64,000 bases of DNA from Nitrosospira sp. Is2 (lineage in GTDB: Bacteria; Pseudomonadota; Gammaproteobacteria; Burkholderiales; Nitrosomonadaceae): contig NZ_CP137134.1 in assembly GCF_033095785.1 (NCBI RefSeq), forward strand, positions 2,108,001 to 2,172,000, read 5' to 3'. The notes below the pieces were generated by a model that had not been told where the DNA came from, did no database searches, and was given only the letters and a program-made list of their open reading frames with translations. The translations under genes and the position numbers were made by a program. Positions 48,731-57,042 of the stretch are shown here, piece by piece; position 1 is the first letter of the stretch, and each line of letters starts with the position of its first letter.

Positions 48731-49195
48731 ATGTCTTTGAGCTGGATGCGAGCGGCCACCGCCGGCTTAATAGCCGGGGTAGTGGCTACGATTGCTCAGA
48801 TCGTTTTGTGGTGGGCATTCACGGATGACCTGCCAAACATATTGTACCGGGATGCACGTTTGACCGCTGCGGTCCTTATGGGACCAGAAGTTCTGCCGCC
48901 ACCCTCAACGTTTGATCTGAAGATAATGATCGTCGCGACAGTTATCCACGTTGGACTTTCCGTTGCATACAGTCTGATCCTGGTTCTTGCAATTCACCGG
49001 CTAAGCACGATACTCGCTCTTTTTTCCGGGCTTGTGTTCGGGCTGATTTTATATGTAATTAATATGTACGGCATCACTGCCTTATTTCCCTGGTTTGCGG
49101 CGGTCCGTGACTGGATCACGATTGCGGCGCACGCTGTGTTTGGAGTATCCGTTGCCGCTGCCTACAAATTTATGCCGATAAATCAATCGGCATAG
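48731..49195 (+). CDS. Small polytopic membrane protein of unknown function
   Basis: A 154-residue protein with four predicted membrane helices (about 10-29, 65-86, 90-118 and 128-148) and a periplasmic or cytoplasmic loop DLPNILYRDARLTAAVLMGPEVLPPPSTFD. The GLIAGVVAT N-terminus resembles small YagU/DUF1440-like membrane proteins sometimes mislabelled as sodium:proline symporters, but I cannot assign a role. The 3' end overlaps the convergent hypothetical gene by 13 nt. Confidence 0.6.
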   Translation: MSLSWMRAATAGLIAGVVATIAQIVLWWAFTDDLPNILYRDARLTAAVLMGPEVLPPPSTFDLKIMIVATVIHVGLSVAYSLILVLAIHRLSTILALFSGLVFGLILYVINMYGITALFPWFAAVRDWITIAAHAVFGVSVAAAYKFMPINQSA

Positions 49196-49626
49196 CGTAA
49201 AAGACTGGATACGAGGGCATGGAATTTTTTTTTGGGATCTGGCAAGCTGGGATTCGCCTCGGCCTCAACGCATTTATCGTCGGTCACCTCCGCGCAGAAG
49301 TCGTAATAATTGTCCCAATCGTTGTTGTATGCCGGAATATCCTTCTGCGGCACACTGGGCCGAAAGCTTTCGATGATTTCATGCATTACCGGCAACCTGG
49401 CAGATAGATACATATCGATACTTTTAGGCCATCTGGTGGGCTCGGGATACAAGCCCGAAAGCGTTGAGAGAATAGCTGCACGAAATTCATCGGCTGCGTC
49501 TGCGCGTCGCTTGCGGGTGAACAGCTCATAGATGCCAGCGAAAACGATGCCAATGGCAAGCAACACCAGTGGCCACATGGGTACGCGGTCGAAGTAGCCA
49601 GCTATTTGCTCTGTCCATTCATTCAT
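49183..49626 (-). CDS. Hypothetical membrane-anchored protein
   Basis: The 147-residue product has one N-terminal membrane helix (WPLVLLAIGIVFAGIYELF, about 18-36), a basic stop-transfer segment TRKRRADA, and a soluble domain with LSGLYPEPTRWPKSIDMYLSARLPVMHEIIESFRP and an acidic, aromatic NNDWDNYYDFCAEVTDDKC. I do not recognise the family. Codon use and the membrane topology make it a credible gene. It precedes no obvious operon partner; the pilin-like gene is 116 nt upstream on the same strand. Confidence 0.55.
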   Translation of the reverse strand: MNEWTEQIAGYFDRVPMWPLVLLAIGIVFAGIYELFTRKRRADAADEFRAAILSTLSGLYPEPTRWPKSIDMYLSARLPVMHEIIESFRPSVPQKDIPAYNNDWDNYYDFCAEVTDDKCVEAEANPSLPDPKKKFHALVSSLLRYAD

Positions 49627-49742
49627 ATTTTGAGTTCCGGTTATCTTATTTTTTGATAAGAGAGCGGATTGTCCGCCTTCACCAATATAAGGGGCATTCG
49701 GTCCGTAGCGGTGCGGTAATGCTGAGGCAAGCTACCTTCATG

Positions 49743-50237
49743 TTACTTGCAGGACGCGGGGCGGTGTTGCGGCAGCAGGGTGCCCGGACGCAGGCCCGGG
49801 ACCCCTGCTGCAGGGTCGTTGCTGTCGTTGCAGACCCATTTGACGCCATCCGTTGTGGCTAACACCAAGGTTCGGCCACTGTCATTATTTAGAAGCCCGG
49901 GGCTGACACCGCTATTCTTGAAGGTCGCCGTTACCTGGAAGCCGGAAGGCAAGGTTACAGGCGTCAGGCTTGCAACATACTTTCCGCTACGATCCGTTAT
50001 CAGACCGTCAAACTCCGATTGTGTGGGCCATCTTCCGTTTTCGGAGTAGAACCCCGTTATAGGGGATTTTACGCTATCCAGAAGATTAACTGCCTCCGTC
50101 ACCTGTGCACGAGCCTGGGAATCCTCGTAAAGCTGGTAAGCTGGGGGAATGGCAATGGTTGCCAGGATGCCGACGACCGCCAACATCATCATTGTTTCGA
50201 TTAACGTTAAGCCCCGCTGATCCTGCTTCGTCCTCAT
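49743..50237 (-). CDS. Orphan type IV pilin-like protein (prepilin N-terminal motif)
   Basis: A 164-residue prepilin. After a short basic leader (MRTKQDQRG) comes the cleavage/methylation site G^LTLIE with Glu5, and the hydrophobic helix MMMLAVVGILATIAIPPAYQL. The globular part has FYSENGRWPTQSEF and two C-terminal Cys (WVCND...PASCK) that could form the D-loop disulfide. ATG 50237 is chosen because AAGGAG precedes it by 4 nt. It resembles PilA/PilE-like major pilins or pseudopilins. No pil assembly genes are in the window. Confidence 0.8.
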   Translation of the reverse strand: MRTKQDQRGLTLIETMMMLAVVGILATIAIPPAYQLYEDSQARAQVTEAVNLLDSVKSPITGFYSENGRWPTQSEFDGLITDRSGKYVASLTPVTLPSGFQVTATFKNSGVSPGLLNNDSGRTLVLATTDGVKWVCNDSNDPAAGVPGLRPGTLLPQHRPASCK

Positions 50238-50287
50238 AAAACTCCTTCGGTTAAAACGCATACTGTCCCGTTACTTCGCCATGCGGT

Positions 50288-50713
50288 TTATCTGATAAGC
50301 AATACTGGTATGGTCGAAAGCTCAATAACCTTGCTCGCCACAGAGCCCAGCAATATTCTCTTAACTGCGCCAAGGCCACGCGGCCCCATCACTATTTGAT
50401 CACAGCCGATTTCTTTCCCATACTGCATAATCACGTCCGGCGGATTTCCCACGGCAATGTGGTAATGGCAGACGAGCCCGGCCCGATCGAGTAATTCACG
50501 TGCCGCCTGCAGCTCTTTCAGCCCCTCCTCCCGATGATACCTGTCGATACTTTCCTTATCGATGAAAAGGGGTACGTTTCCGCGCTGAGGAAATTGCACG
50601 TTCAACAGGTGTATTTCGGGGATGTGCCTATACCAATCCAACCGTGCGATGAATTCCGTAATTGCTCTATTGGAAGCATCGGAACCATCAACCGGAAAAA
50701 GGAATCTCAACAT
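50288..50713 (-). CDS. Universal stress protein, UspA family
   Basis: The 141-residue single-domain Usp begins FLFPVDGSDASNRAI and ends with the ATP-binding signature GPRGLGAVKRILLGSVASKVI (G-x2-G-x9-GS) and VLLIR. It should bind ATP and form dimers; the physiological trigger is not visible. The terC-like gene lies 30 nt upstream on the same strand, so the two may be co-transcribed. Confidence 0.9.
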   Translation of the reverse strand: MLRFLFPVDGSDASNRAITEFIARLDWYRHIPEIHLLNVQFPQRGNVPLFIDKESIDRYHREEGLKELQAARELLDRAGLVCHYHIAVGNPPDVIMQYGKEIGCDQIVMGPRGLGAVKRILLGSVASKVIELSTIPVLLIR

Positions 50714-50743
50714 CTTGTCTCCTTTCCGCGAGCGGTTGACGCA

Positions 50744-51469
50744 CTACAAAGGTTTATCTGCGTCATCTGCCAGATCGACAATACGTGCCGTTTTTTCCCG
50801 CGTCCTTGCCGCCAGCCACTTGCCGGTAGCGATCACCAGTAATGCGCCAATAGCAGGCGCCCCCCAATTCAGAAAAGCTGCATTTGCGTTCACCCATTCC
50901 TTACTGGCCGCGTCGGTTACGCTCATCCCCCCCGCGATCCAGCCGAGCAATCCCGCGCCTATTACCACGATCACCGGGAAGCGATCCATGAGTTTCATGA
51001 CCACCTTACTACCCCAAACGATGATGGGCACACTAACGATCAGTCCGATAACAACCAGGGTTATACTGTCCCGCGAGGCGCCAGCGATGGCAACGACGTT
51101 ATCGAGACTCATCACCGCGTCGGCAATAATAATAGTCCTGATAGCACCGAGCAGTGTTGTGTTCGCGGCAATTGCGTGTCCGTCATGTTCAGGCTCGGTC
51201 TTAAGCAGGTTAGTTCCAATCCACACGAGCAGCATCGCCGCCACAATTTTTAGGAAGGGAATCGCCAGCAAATTCAACGCAAAAAATACCAGGACTACCC
51301 TCAGCGCGATCGCGCCGAATACCCCCCAGAAAATGCCTAGGTTCCGTTGTTTCTCCGGCAAGTGCCTGCAAGCAAGCGCAATAACTACCGCGTTATCACC
51401 ACCCAGAACAATGTCGATCGCGATGATTTGAAGTACCGCGACCCAAAACTCCGGACTGGCAAAGTCCAT
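50744..51469 (-). CDS. TerC/YjbE-family integral membrane protein
   Basis: A 241-residue membrane protein with seven to eight helices. It has the TerC acidic motifs IDIVLGGDNAVVIALA and ADAVMSLDNVVAIAGAS, each with an intramembrane Asp-Asn pair likely to bind a divalent cation. The pattern is of the YjbE-type subgroup, proposed to export manganese or assist metalation of exported enzymes. I looked for a yybP-ykoY (Mn) riboswitch in the 95 nt upstream and saw no convincing core. Confidence 0.85.
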   Translation of the reverse strand: MDFASPEFWVAVLQIIAIDIVLGGDNAVVIALACRHLPEKQRNLGIFWGVFGAIALRVVLVFFALNLLAIPFLKIVAAMLLVWIGTNLLKTEPEHDGHAIAANTTLLGAIRTIIIADAVMSLDNVVAIAGASRDSITLVVIGLIVSVPIIVWGSKVVMKLMDRFPVIVVIGAGLLGWIAGGMSVTDAASKEWVNANAAFLNWGAPAIGALLVIATGKWLAARTREKTARIVDLADDADKPL

Positions 51470-51564
51470 ACGTGATCTCTGAAATGATGTGGACGCGAAA
51501 TGAAGGCTGGATCGTCACGCCCCAAAACCCGGGGGAGCGCAACCACGATTATACCAGCGTCCAG

Positions 51565-52725
51565 TCAATCCTCCGCCTCGGCGCCAATAAACCGCAGAAT
51601 TTGATCACGTTTTGGAACGGTGTCGTGATAACCCAATTCGATTAAGGCGCGACAGAAGGGTTCCTCGAACAAAATGTAGCTCAACAGTGCCGAGCCATCG
51701 CGTCTCATCGCCCCGATGGCCCGAGAGAAAAGTCGCATCGTGCCCGGTAGCGCGTGAGAGTGCCGTTCAGCAATCTCGTTAATTTCCACGCTTGGCGATA
51801 TCACCATCGATTCTATGGGCCGCAGCGCATGATTCTTCAGACTCGCCTCCGGGATCATGCGAAGCGTATTATTAATGCGCTGCAAGCGCTCCAGGTCGAC
51901 TTCCAGACTGTCGAGGAAAATGCTTCCCATGATGTGACCGCCGATTTGCGCCAAGGTCGGATAACTGTCCACCTTAACGCGTTCGGGTTGCGTATCGACA
52001 GCCTTCCGCACCCCAATCACCAGCACTCGGTCCGCGCCGAGATGCAGGGCGGGACTGATCGGTGCAAGCTGCCGCATGGAGCCGTCGCCAAAATATTCCC
52101 GGTTGAGCCTTACGGCTGGAAAGAGAAGTGGAATAGCCGACGATGCTAGAAGATGATCAACCTTTATGCGCGCTGAGATACCAATGCGGCGATGCCGTTT
52201 CCATGGAGCGATGCTGTCCACCCCCTGGTAGAAGGTCACCGATTGTCCCGAAGTGTAGCCCCAGGCCGTGATCCCCAGTGCGTGCAGAGCGCCTGCATCA
52301 ATACTTTTACGAATCCCCCCAAGCGGGAAACTTTGGTTGAGTAGTTGAGCCAGAGGTGAATTGTCCAAGATGGAAACAGCCGTGCGTTTTCCCAGACCAC
52401 CAAATAGCAAGGATGCAAACCATCGAGCGGCGTTTCCGTATGCGCCAACGGGATCAGAGCGATAGGCCTGGTTTACATGCGCGTTTTCCCACACCGAGGC
52501 AAGACGTCTCACGCCTTCATGAAAATTACGTGCCGAAAGCGCTAAACTGACGGCATTAATTGCGCCGGCGGAGGTTCCGCAAATGACAGGAAAGGGATTC
52601 GGCGCCTTATCCGGCAGCATTTCCGCGATGGCGCGTATTACCCCTACCTGATACGCCGCACGCGCGCCACCGCCGGTTAGGACAAGACCGACCTTAGGAC
52701 GCGCTGACTGCAGCACGAAACTCAT
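51565..52725 (-). CDS. Patatin-like phospholipase
   Basis: A 386-residue patatin-fold lipid acyl hydrolase with the oxyanion loop LTGGGARAAYQVG, the nucleophile elbow GTSAG (Ser about residue 51) and the catalytic Asp in GDGSMRQLAP. No signal peptide is seen; the protein should be cytoplasmic or peripheral. Substrates are probably phospholipids. It is longer than RssA-type proteins because of an extra C-terminal helical region of about 100 residues. Confidence 0.85.
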   Translation of the reverse strand: MSFVLQSARPKVGLVLTGGGARAAYQVGVIRAIAEMLPDKAPNPFPVICGTSAGAINAVSLALSARNFHEGVRRLASVWENAHVNQAYRSDPVGAYGNAARWFASLLFGGLGKRTAVSILDNSPLAQLLNQSFPLGGIRKSIDAGALHALGITAWGYTSGQSVTFYQGVDSIAPWKRHRRIGISARIKVDHLLASSAIPLLFPAVRLNREYFGDGSMRQLAPISPALHLGADRVLVIGVRKAVDTQPERVKVDSYPTLAQIGGHIMGSIFLDSLEVDLERLQRINNTLRMIPEASLKNHALRPIESMVISPSVEINEIAERHSHALPGTMRLFSRAIGAMRRDGSALLSYILFEEPFCRALIELGYHDTVPKRDQILRFIGAEAED

Positions 52726-52858
52726 TCTCAGCAGCCAATCGCTTTCCGGTTGTCGGGTACGCCGGGTTGATGAAAAAAACGTTCAAACAACGGCGGCGTC
52801 TTGGCAAGCGGAGATATGGACGCATCATTGGGAAAAAAAAGATGCCGAACAACATTAC

Positions 52859-54256
52859 TCATGTTTGTTTGGAAGTTCCCACCATGTTCTCCGGCTTTAC
52901 CCACTGTTCGAATTGCTCCGCTGTGACATATCCCAGCTCCGTTGCGGCCTGTTTTAGGCTGGTACCGTCACGGTGCGCTTTCTTGGCTATTTCTGCTGCC
53001 TTGTCATAGCCGATGTGGGGTGTAAGTGCGGTAACCAGCATCAGCGAATTGCGCGTCAACTCTTCGATATGCTCGACGTTGGCCGTGATCCCTCTCACGC
53101 AATGCTCGTCGAAGCTCATCATTCCATCAGCGAGTAGGCGCACGCTTTGCAGGAAATTGTGGATGATGAGGGGCTTCATCACGTTGAGCTCGAAATTTCC
53201 CATGGCTCCCCCTATGTTAATCGCGACATCATTGCCCATTACCTGGCAACACAGCATGATCATTGCCTCTGACTGGGTGGGGTTAACCTTGCCGGGCATG
53301 ATGGAACTGCCCGGCTCATTTTCCGGAATCTTAAGCTCGCCGATGCCACAACGAGGTCCCGAAGCGAGCCAGCGGACATCGTTGGCGATTTTTATCAAGG
53401 AGGCTGCCAGGGTTTTCAGTGCGCCATGGGAATACACGAGCGCGTCATTGGACGCAAGAGCCTCAAATTTATTGCGTGCGGTAACAAAAGGCAGGCCCGT
53501 CAGGCGTGCAAGTTCGTCCGCAACGCGCGCCGCAAATTGAGGGTGGGCATTCAATCCCGTTCCCACCGCCGTTCCACCCAGCGCCAGCTCGTACAGATGC
53601 GGAAGTGTTGCTTGCACGTGCTCAAGCCCATGTTCCAGCTGCGAGACGTAACCCGAAAACTCCTGCCCCAATGTCAGGGGCGTCGCATCCTGTAAATGGG
53701 TCCGCCCAATTTTGACAATATGCGCGAATTCCTCTGCCTTGGCGGCCAACGACGCCGTCAGCGTCGTAAGCGCGGGTATCAATTGCTGATGGATGGCGCG
53801 TACCGACGCGACATGCATCGCTGATGGAAACACGTCGTTGGAAGACTGCCCCTTGTTCACATCGTCGTTGGGATGAATCTTGCGTTCCGTCCCTCTCCCT
53901 CCTCCGAGCAGCTCGCATGCGCGGTTTGCCAACACCTCATTCATGTTCATGTTGGTCTGCGTGCCTGAGCCGGTCTGCCAGACCACCAGCGGAAATTCTG
54001 CATCACGACAGCCGGAGATGACCTCATCGGCAGCTTGCATGATGACACTGGCGCGTTCCGCCTCAAGCAGGCCAAGGTCGCAATTCACCTTCGCTGCTGC
54101 GCGTTTCACCATCGCAAGCGCGTGGATCAATGCGACCGGCATACGTTCGCCGGAGATTCGGAAATTTTGCAAGGAACGCTGGGTCTGGGCACCCCAAAGC
54201 GCGTCTGCGGGTACCTGCATCGTGCCCATGGTGTCCCGCTCTTCGCGGTAGTTCAT
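52859..54256 (-). CDS. fumC: Class II fumarate hydratase FumC
   Basis: The 465-residue fumarase has [26 protein letters not shown] at its start, [42 protein letters not shown] and the signature [16 protein letters not shown] with the catalytic Ser loop. It interconverts fumarate and malate in the TCA cycle without an Fe-S cluster. ATG 54256 is preferred to GTG 54274 because the family N-terminus begins near RxERDxMG. Confidence 0.96.
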   Translation of the reverse strand: MNYREERDTMGTMQVPADALWGAQTQRSLQNFRISGERMPVALIHALAMVKRAAAKVNCDLGLLEAERASVIMQAADEVISGCRDAEFPLVVWQTGSGTQTNMNMNEVLANRACELLGGGRGTERKIHPNDDVNKGQSSNDVFPSAMHVASVRAIHQQLIPALTTLTASLAAKAEEFAHIVKIGRTHLQDATPLTLGQEFSGYVSQLEHGLEHVQATLPHLYELALGGTAVGTGLNAHPQFAARVADELARLTGLPFVTARNKFEALASNDALVYSHGALKTLAASLIKIANDVRWLASGPRCGIGELKIPENEPGSSIMPGKVNPTQSEAMIMLCCQVMGNDVAINIGGAMGNFELNVMKPLIIHNFLQSVRLLADGMMSFDEHCVRGITANVEHIEELTRNSLMLVTALTPHIGYDKAAEIAKKAHRDGTSLKQAATELGYVTAEQFEQWVKPENMVGTSKQT

Positions 54257-54523
54257 GCGGGCTGGGAAAAACACATGAGGTGGCTCACACGCTGACTCAA
54301 CGCTTCGGTGAATTCGACCTCGCCAATCAGTTCCGCGCGAGGGAAAGTGGACGAGTCATTCGCGTTCACGGAGGACGCGAGGAGTTATCCTTCCCATTAC
54401 TCGAGGCTCTGGTTGCCTGGTCGTGTGGCTTTTCCTTCGCACAATCCAGGTAGCAGCGATGGAGGACGCCCAGGGTTTGGAAAAGGAGATCGAGCGATAA
54501 ACTACGGGCCCGACAGGTGATGC

Positions 54524-54802
54524 TCAGTTCTCGAGTCGGAAGGACTCTTCACCGGGTTGCCCCGTTTCAGGGTCTATCCAGTCGGAGATTCCGATCTCAT
54601 TCTCCGCCTGCTCCAGGGTTTCACCCGGTTCATAATCCGATTCAGCGTTGTATTCCATGTCCTGAACGGCTTCAAGCAGCGTGGGGAAGGGACCGAAAAC
54701 CTTCTCGCTCTCCGTCTCATCAAGCCAGTAAAACCCATCGGGACGTTCGATAATACGCGTGGTGTCGTAATCGCGCGACGTTTGTGGAATTGTATGAACC
54801 AT
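54524..54802 (-). CDS. Small acidic protein of unknown function
   Basis: A 92-residue, strongly acidic protein. It has an aromatic core IIERPDGFYWLDETESEKVFGPFPTL, an acidic stretch EYNAESDYEPGETLEQAENEIGISDWIDPETG, and no membrane segment or Cys. ATG 54802 has GGAGG about 5 nt upstream, and the coding pattern is convincing. I do not recognise a family. It lies upstream of fumC on the same strand, but 267 nt separate them. Confidence 0.6.
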   Translation of the reverse strand: MVHTIPQTSRDYDTTRIIERPDGFYWLDETESEKVFGPFPTLLEAVQDMEYNAESDYEPGETLEQAENEIGISDWIDPETGQPGEESFRLEN

Positions 54803-54814
54803 GGCTACCTCCAC

Positions 54815-55059
54815 TACGATTTAGGGATTGAACTCAGGTTAATGTTAACCTCGTCCGTAAAATTTTACCAGCGTAAATTTGTTATATAGTTAAACGATAT
54901 CTGCGTTTATTTGATCTATATTGTCATGTATTGTTATGCGTTTATCAAACAGATAAGGTGCATCGTCTATTTTCAGGAATATTTTTAGAGAGGGTCTTTG
55001 TATTTTCGAGGAGCTATGGGGAGAAAGAGGAATGGTAATTTGTGAGATCTTAAAAGAAG
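54815..55059. other. AT-rich gene-free region
   Basis: This stretch is markedly more AT-rich than its surroundings and holds no credible gene. It contains possible promoter hexamers (for example TTGTCA near 54921 with TATCAA about 16 nt later, plus strand) that could serve the structured region downstream. The promoter of the acidic-protein gene on the minus strand should also be here. Confidence 0.35.
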
Positions 55060-55117
55060 AAAGAGCAACAGGCGAACCTCCAAAACCCTAGCTCGGCTGA
55101 TCCAATAAATATGAGTT

Positions 55118-55338
55118 TAGTATGCCTGGCGGACGTACGAGCGTACTTGAACACTCTTGAGGTTGGGGTAAATAGCCATGCTATTCTCCAAATGGTTTGG
55201 AGAGCAATATTGTTGTCTACAACCCCAAAAAGAAGTATTCTTATTGTCGTCTGCGAAAGACAAGTTGTAGGTGATGTGGGTGCTCTTACCACCACGTCAC
55301 AAAAAACCGATAGCGCTGATAACGCTATCGGTTTTTTT
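55118..55338 (+). ncRNA. Candidate structured small RNA
   Basis: A run of hairpins fills this gap. GTACG/CGTAC is at 55135-55146. AATAGC-CAT-GCTATT is at 55171-55185, directly followed by CTCCAAA-TGG-TTTGGAG at 55186-55202. The pair GGGGT/ACCCC (55166-55170 with a partner near 55232) could close a multibranch loop around those two. GTGATGTGGGTG...CACCACGTCAC (55271-55300) forms an 11-bp stem with one bulge, and then a strong terminator follows. No open frame here has protein-like composition. The 5' end is a guess. No match to tmRNA, RNase P, SRP or 6S signatures was seen. Confidence 0.3.
55301..55338. terminator. Bidirectional Rho-independent terminator
   Basis: AAAAAACCGATAGCG (55301-55315), a 7-nt loop, and CGCTATCGGTTTTTTT (from 55323) form a 15-bp stem whose T/A ends give U-tracts on both strands. 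On the minus strand it ends the nrdAB-histone-like transcript 56 nt after the stop codon; on the plus strand it would end the candidate RNA. Confidence 0.9.
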
Positions 55339-55393
55339 ATGGCTTCTTGAGTTAACTTAGAAGATTTATTGCGCAACAACCCGAGCCGCCGAC

Positions 55394-55795
55394 TCAAGAT
55401 TTGGATTCCGAAGAGGGAAACGGCCACGCCGAGGTTGGGCGATCGGCCCGAGGGGATTCAGTTTTTTTTGCAGTTCTTTTATCGGCAGATTCCTTCTTAT
55501 TAGCCAATGGCTTTGCCGCAGGCTTCGCCGCTTTTGTCTCTTTCGCCGTGGAAGTAGAAGTCGGCGCTTTCTTTTCGGATGTTTTCTCTGCTTTTTTCTC
55601 GACAGAAGCCTTTGCCACCGTTTTTTGAGCCGCAACTTCTTTCTTATCCGATGTTTTTATCAGCGAAATGAATTGGTCAACTGGTTTGGTTGCTGCGGGT
55701 TTTTTGCTGGTAACCATCTCAATCCCCAGATCAAGTATTGCGGGATTTTTAACTTCTACGGTAAAGCCGCGTAGCGGGGCGTGACTGATCTTCAT
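55394..55795 (-). CDS. Lys/Ala-rich histone H1-like protein
   Basis: A 133-residue protein. The first 26 residues (LRGFTVEVKNPAILDLG) are of normal composition. The rest, from MVTSKKPAATKPVDQF onward, is rich in Lys, Ala, Thr and Ser with KAEKTSEKKAP-type repeats, ending in a distinct AWPFPSSE. Such tails resemble H1-like, AlgP or phasin C-termini and are probably disordered and nucleic-acid-binding. ATG 55795 shares a base with the nrdB stop (TAATG), which supports that start and coupling to nrdB; an internal start at MVTSKK is possible. The function is unknown. Confidence 0.6.
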   Translation of the reverse strand: MKISHAPLRGFTVEVKNPAILDLGIEMVTSKKPAATKPVDQFISLIKTSDKKEVAAQKTVAKASVEKKAEKTSEKKAPTSTSTAKETKAAKPAAKPLANKKESADKRTAKKTESPRADRPTSAWPFPSSESKS

Positions 55796-56997
55796 TAGTC
55801 CCAGCTCAGCGCGCCGCCGGTTTGATATTCGATGACCCGGGTTTCAAAAAAGTTTTTTTCCTTTTTCAGGTCAATCATTTCCGACATCCACGGAAACGGA
55901 TTGCTGGCCCCCGGGTAGAGAATATCCAGGCCGATCTGCTGACAGCGGCGGTTGGCGATATAGCGCAGGTATTCCTTGAACATGGGCGCATTCAGGCCCA
56001 ATACGCCACGCGGCAGCGTATCCTCGGCATAACGGTATTCCAGTTCCACCGCTTTTTGCATCAGCGCGCTGATTTCCTCCCGAAACGCCTTGGTCCACAA
56101 ATGCGGGTTTTCCATTTTTATCTGGTTGATGAGGTCGATGCCGAAATTGCAGTGCATCGACTCGTCCCGCAAGATATATTGATATTGTTCCGCGGCACCA
56201 GTCATCTTGTTCTGCCTTCCCAGCGCCAGTATCTGCGTGAAACCCACATAAAAGAACAGGCCTTCCATGATGCAGGCGAATACGATCAAGCTTCTCAGCA
56301 ATTGCTGATCGGTTTCGGAGGTCCCGGTTTTAAATGTCGGGTTGGTAAGCGTATCGATGAACGGAATCAGAAACTCGTCCTTATCGCGGATCGATTTCAC
56401 CTCATGATAGGCATTGAAAATTTCACCCTCGTCCAGTCCGAGCGACTCTACGATGTACTGATAAGCATGCGTATGAATCGCCTCCTCGAATGCCTGGCGC
56501 AACAAGTATTGCCGGCACTCCGGATTGGTAATGTGCCGGTAGGTACCGAGCACAATATTATTGGCAGCCAGCGAATCCGCGGTAACGAAGAATCCCAGGT
56601 TACGTTTAATCAGGCGTCGCTCATCCTCAGTCAGTCCATGTGGATCTTTCCAAAGAGCGATGTCGCGGCTCATGTTGATTTCCTGCGGCATCCAGTGGTT
56701 GGCGCAAGCAGCAAGATACTTGTCCCATGCCCACTTGTATTTGAACGGCACCAACTGGTTCACATCGGCCTGGCAATTGATGATCCGCTTATCCTCTACG
56801 GATACGCGGCGGACGGTATTCCCGACCGGAGCGGAATGCTGTCCCGCGTTCGCGCCATTTTCCGATCCGGTATTCTTCATGCCAGTCAGGCCGCCCTCCG
56901 CATCCAGGCCCAGCCGGGATGCATTTTGTAACTCGTTTATTCGCCCATCTATTCGGGGCATTCCCGGCTGTACTGCTTCATCCTCGAATGTCAGCAT
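55795..56997 (-). CDS. nrdB: Class I ribonucleotide reductase beta subunit NrdB
   Basis: The 400-residue ferritin-like subunit has metal ligands in [18 protein letters not shown] (Glu and His) and in [14 protein letters not shown]. The Tyr of HTHAY aligns with the stable tyrosyl-radical position of class Ia enzymes, so radical storage should be normal. An N-terminal extension of about 60 residues precedes the conserved [20 protein letters not shown]. It works with NrdA, encoded 45 nt upstream, to reduce NDPs. Confidence 0.95.
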   Translation of the reverse strand: MLTFEDEAVQPGMPRIDGRINELQNASRLGLDAEGGLTGMKNTGSENGANAGQHSAPVGNTVRRVSVEDKRIINCQADVNQLVPFKYKWAWDKYLAACANHWMPQEINMSRDIALWKDPHGLTEDERRLIKRNLGFFVTADSLAANNIVLGTYRHITNPECRQYLLRQAFEEAIHTHAYQYIVESLGLDEGEIFNAYHEVKSIRDKDEFLIPFIDTLTNPTFKTGTSETDQQLLRSLIVFACIMEGLFFYVGFTQILALGRQNKMTGAAEQYQYILRDESMHCNFGIDLINQIKMENPHLWTKAFREEISALMQKAVELEYRYAEDTLPRGVLGLNAPMFKEYLRYIANRRCQQIGLDILYPGASNPFPWMSEMIDLKKEKNFFETRVIEYQTGGALSWD

Positions 56998-57042
56998 TCG
57001 CTATCTCCTTTTCCTTAATTGATCACGTTCCTGTTGTTCCGT

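Noticed and set aside
51470..51564. Possible yybP-ykoY manganese riboswitch ahead of the TerC/YjbE gene
   Set aside because: The 95-nt gap lacks the characteristic paired loops and is short for this element plus an expression platform.
55121..55136. TGCCTGGCGG followed by CGTA, like the 5' end of a 5S rRNA
   Set aside because: The match ends after about 15 nt and no complementary TGCCAGGCA 3' strand or other 5S features follow, so it is most likely chance.
55050..55427. Open frames on both strands across the structured region
   Set aside because: They read through the bidirectional terminator and hairpins and have no protein-like pattern.
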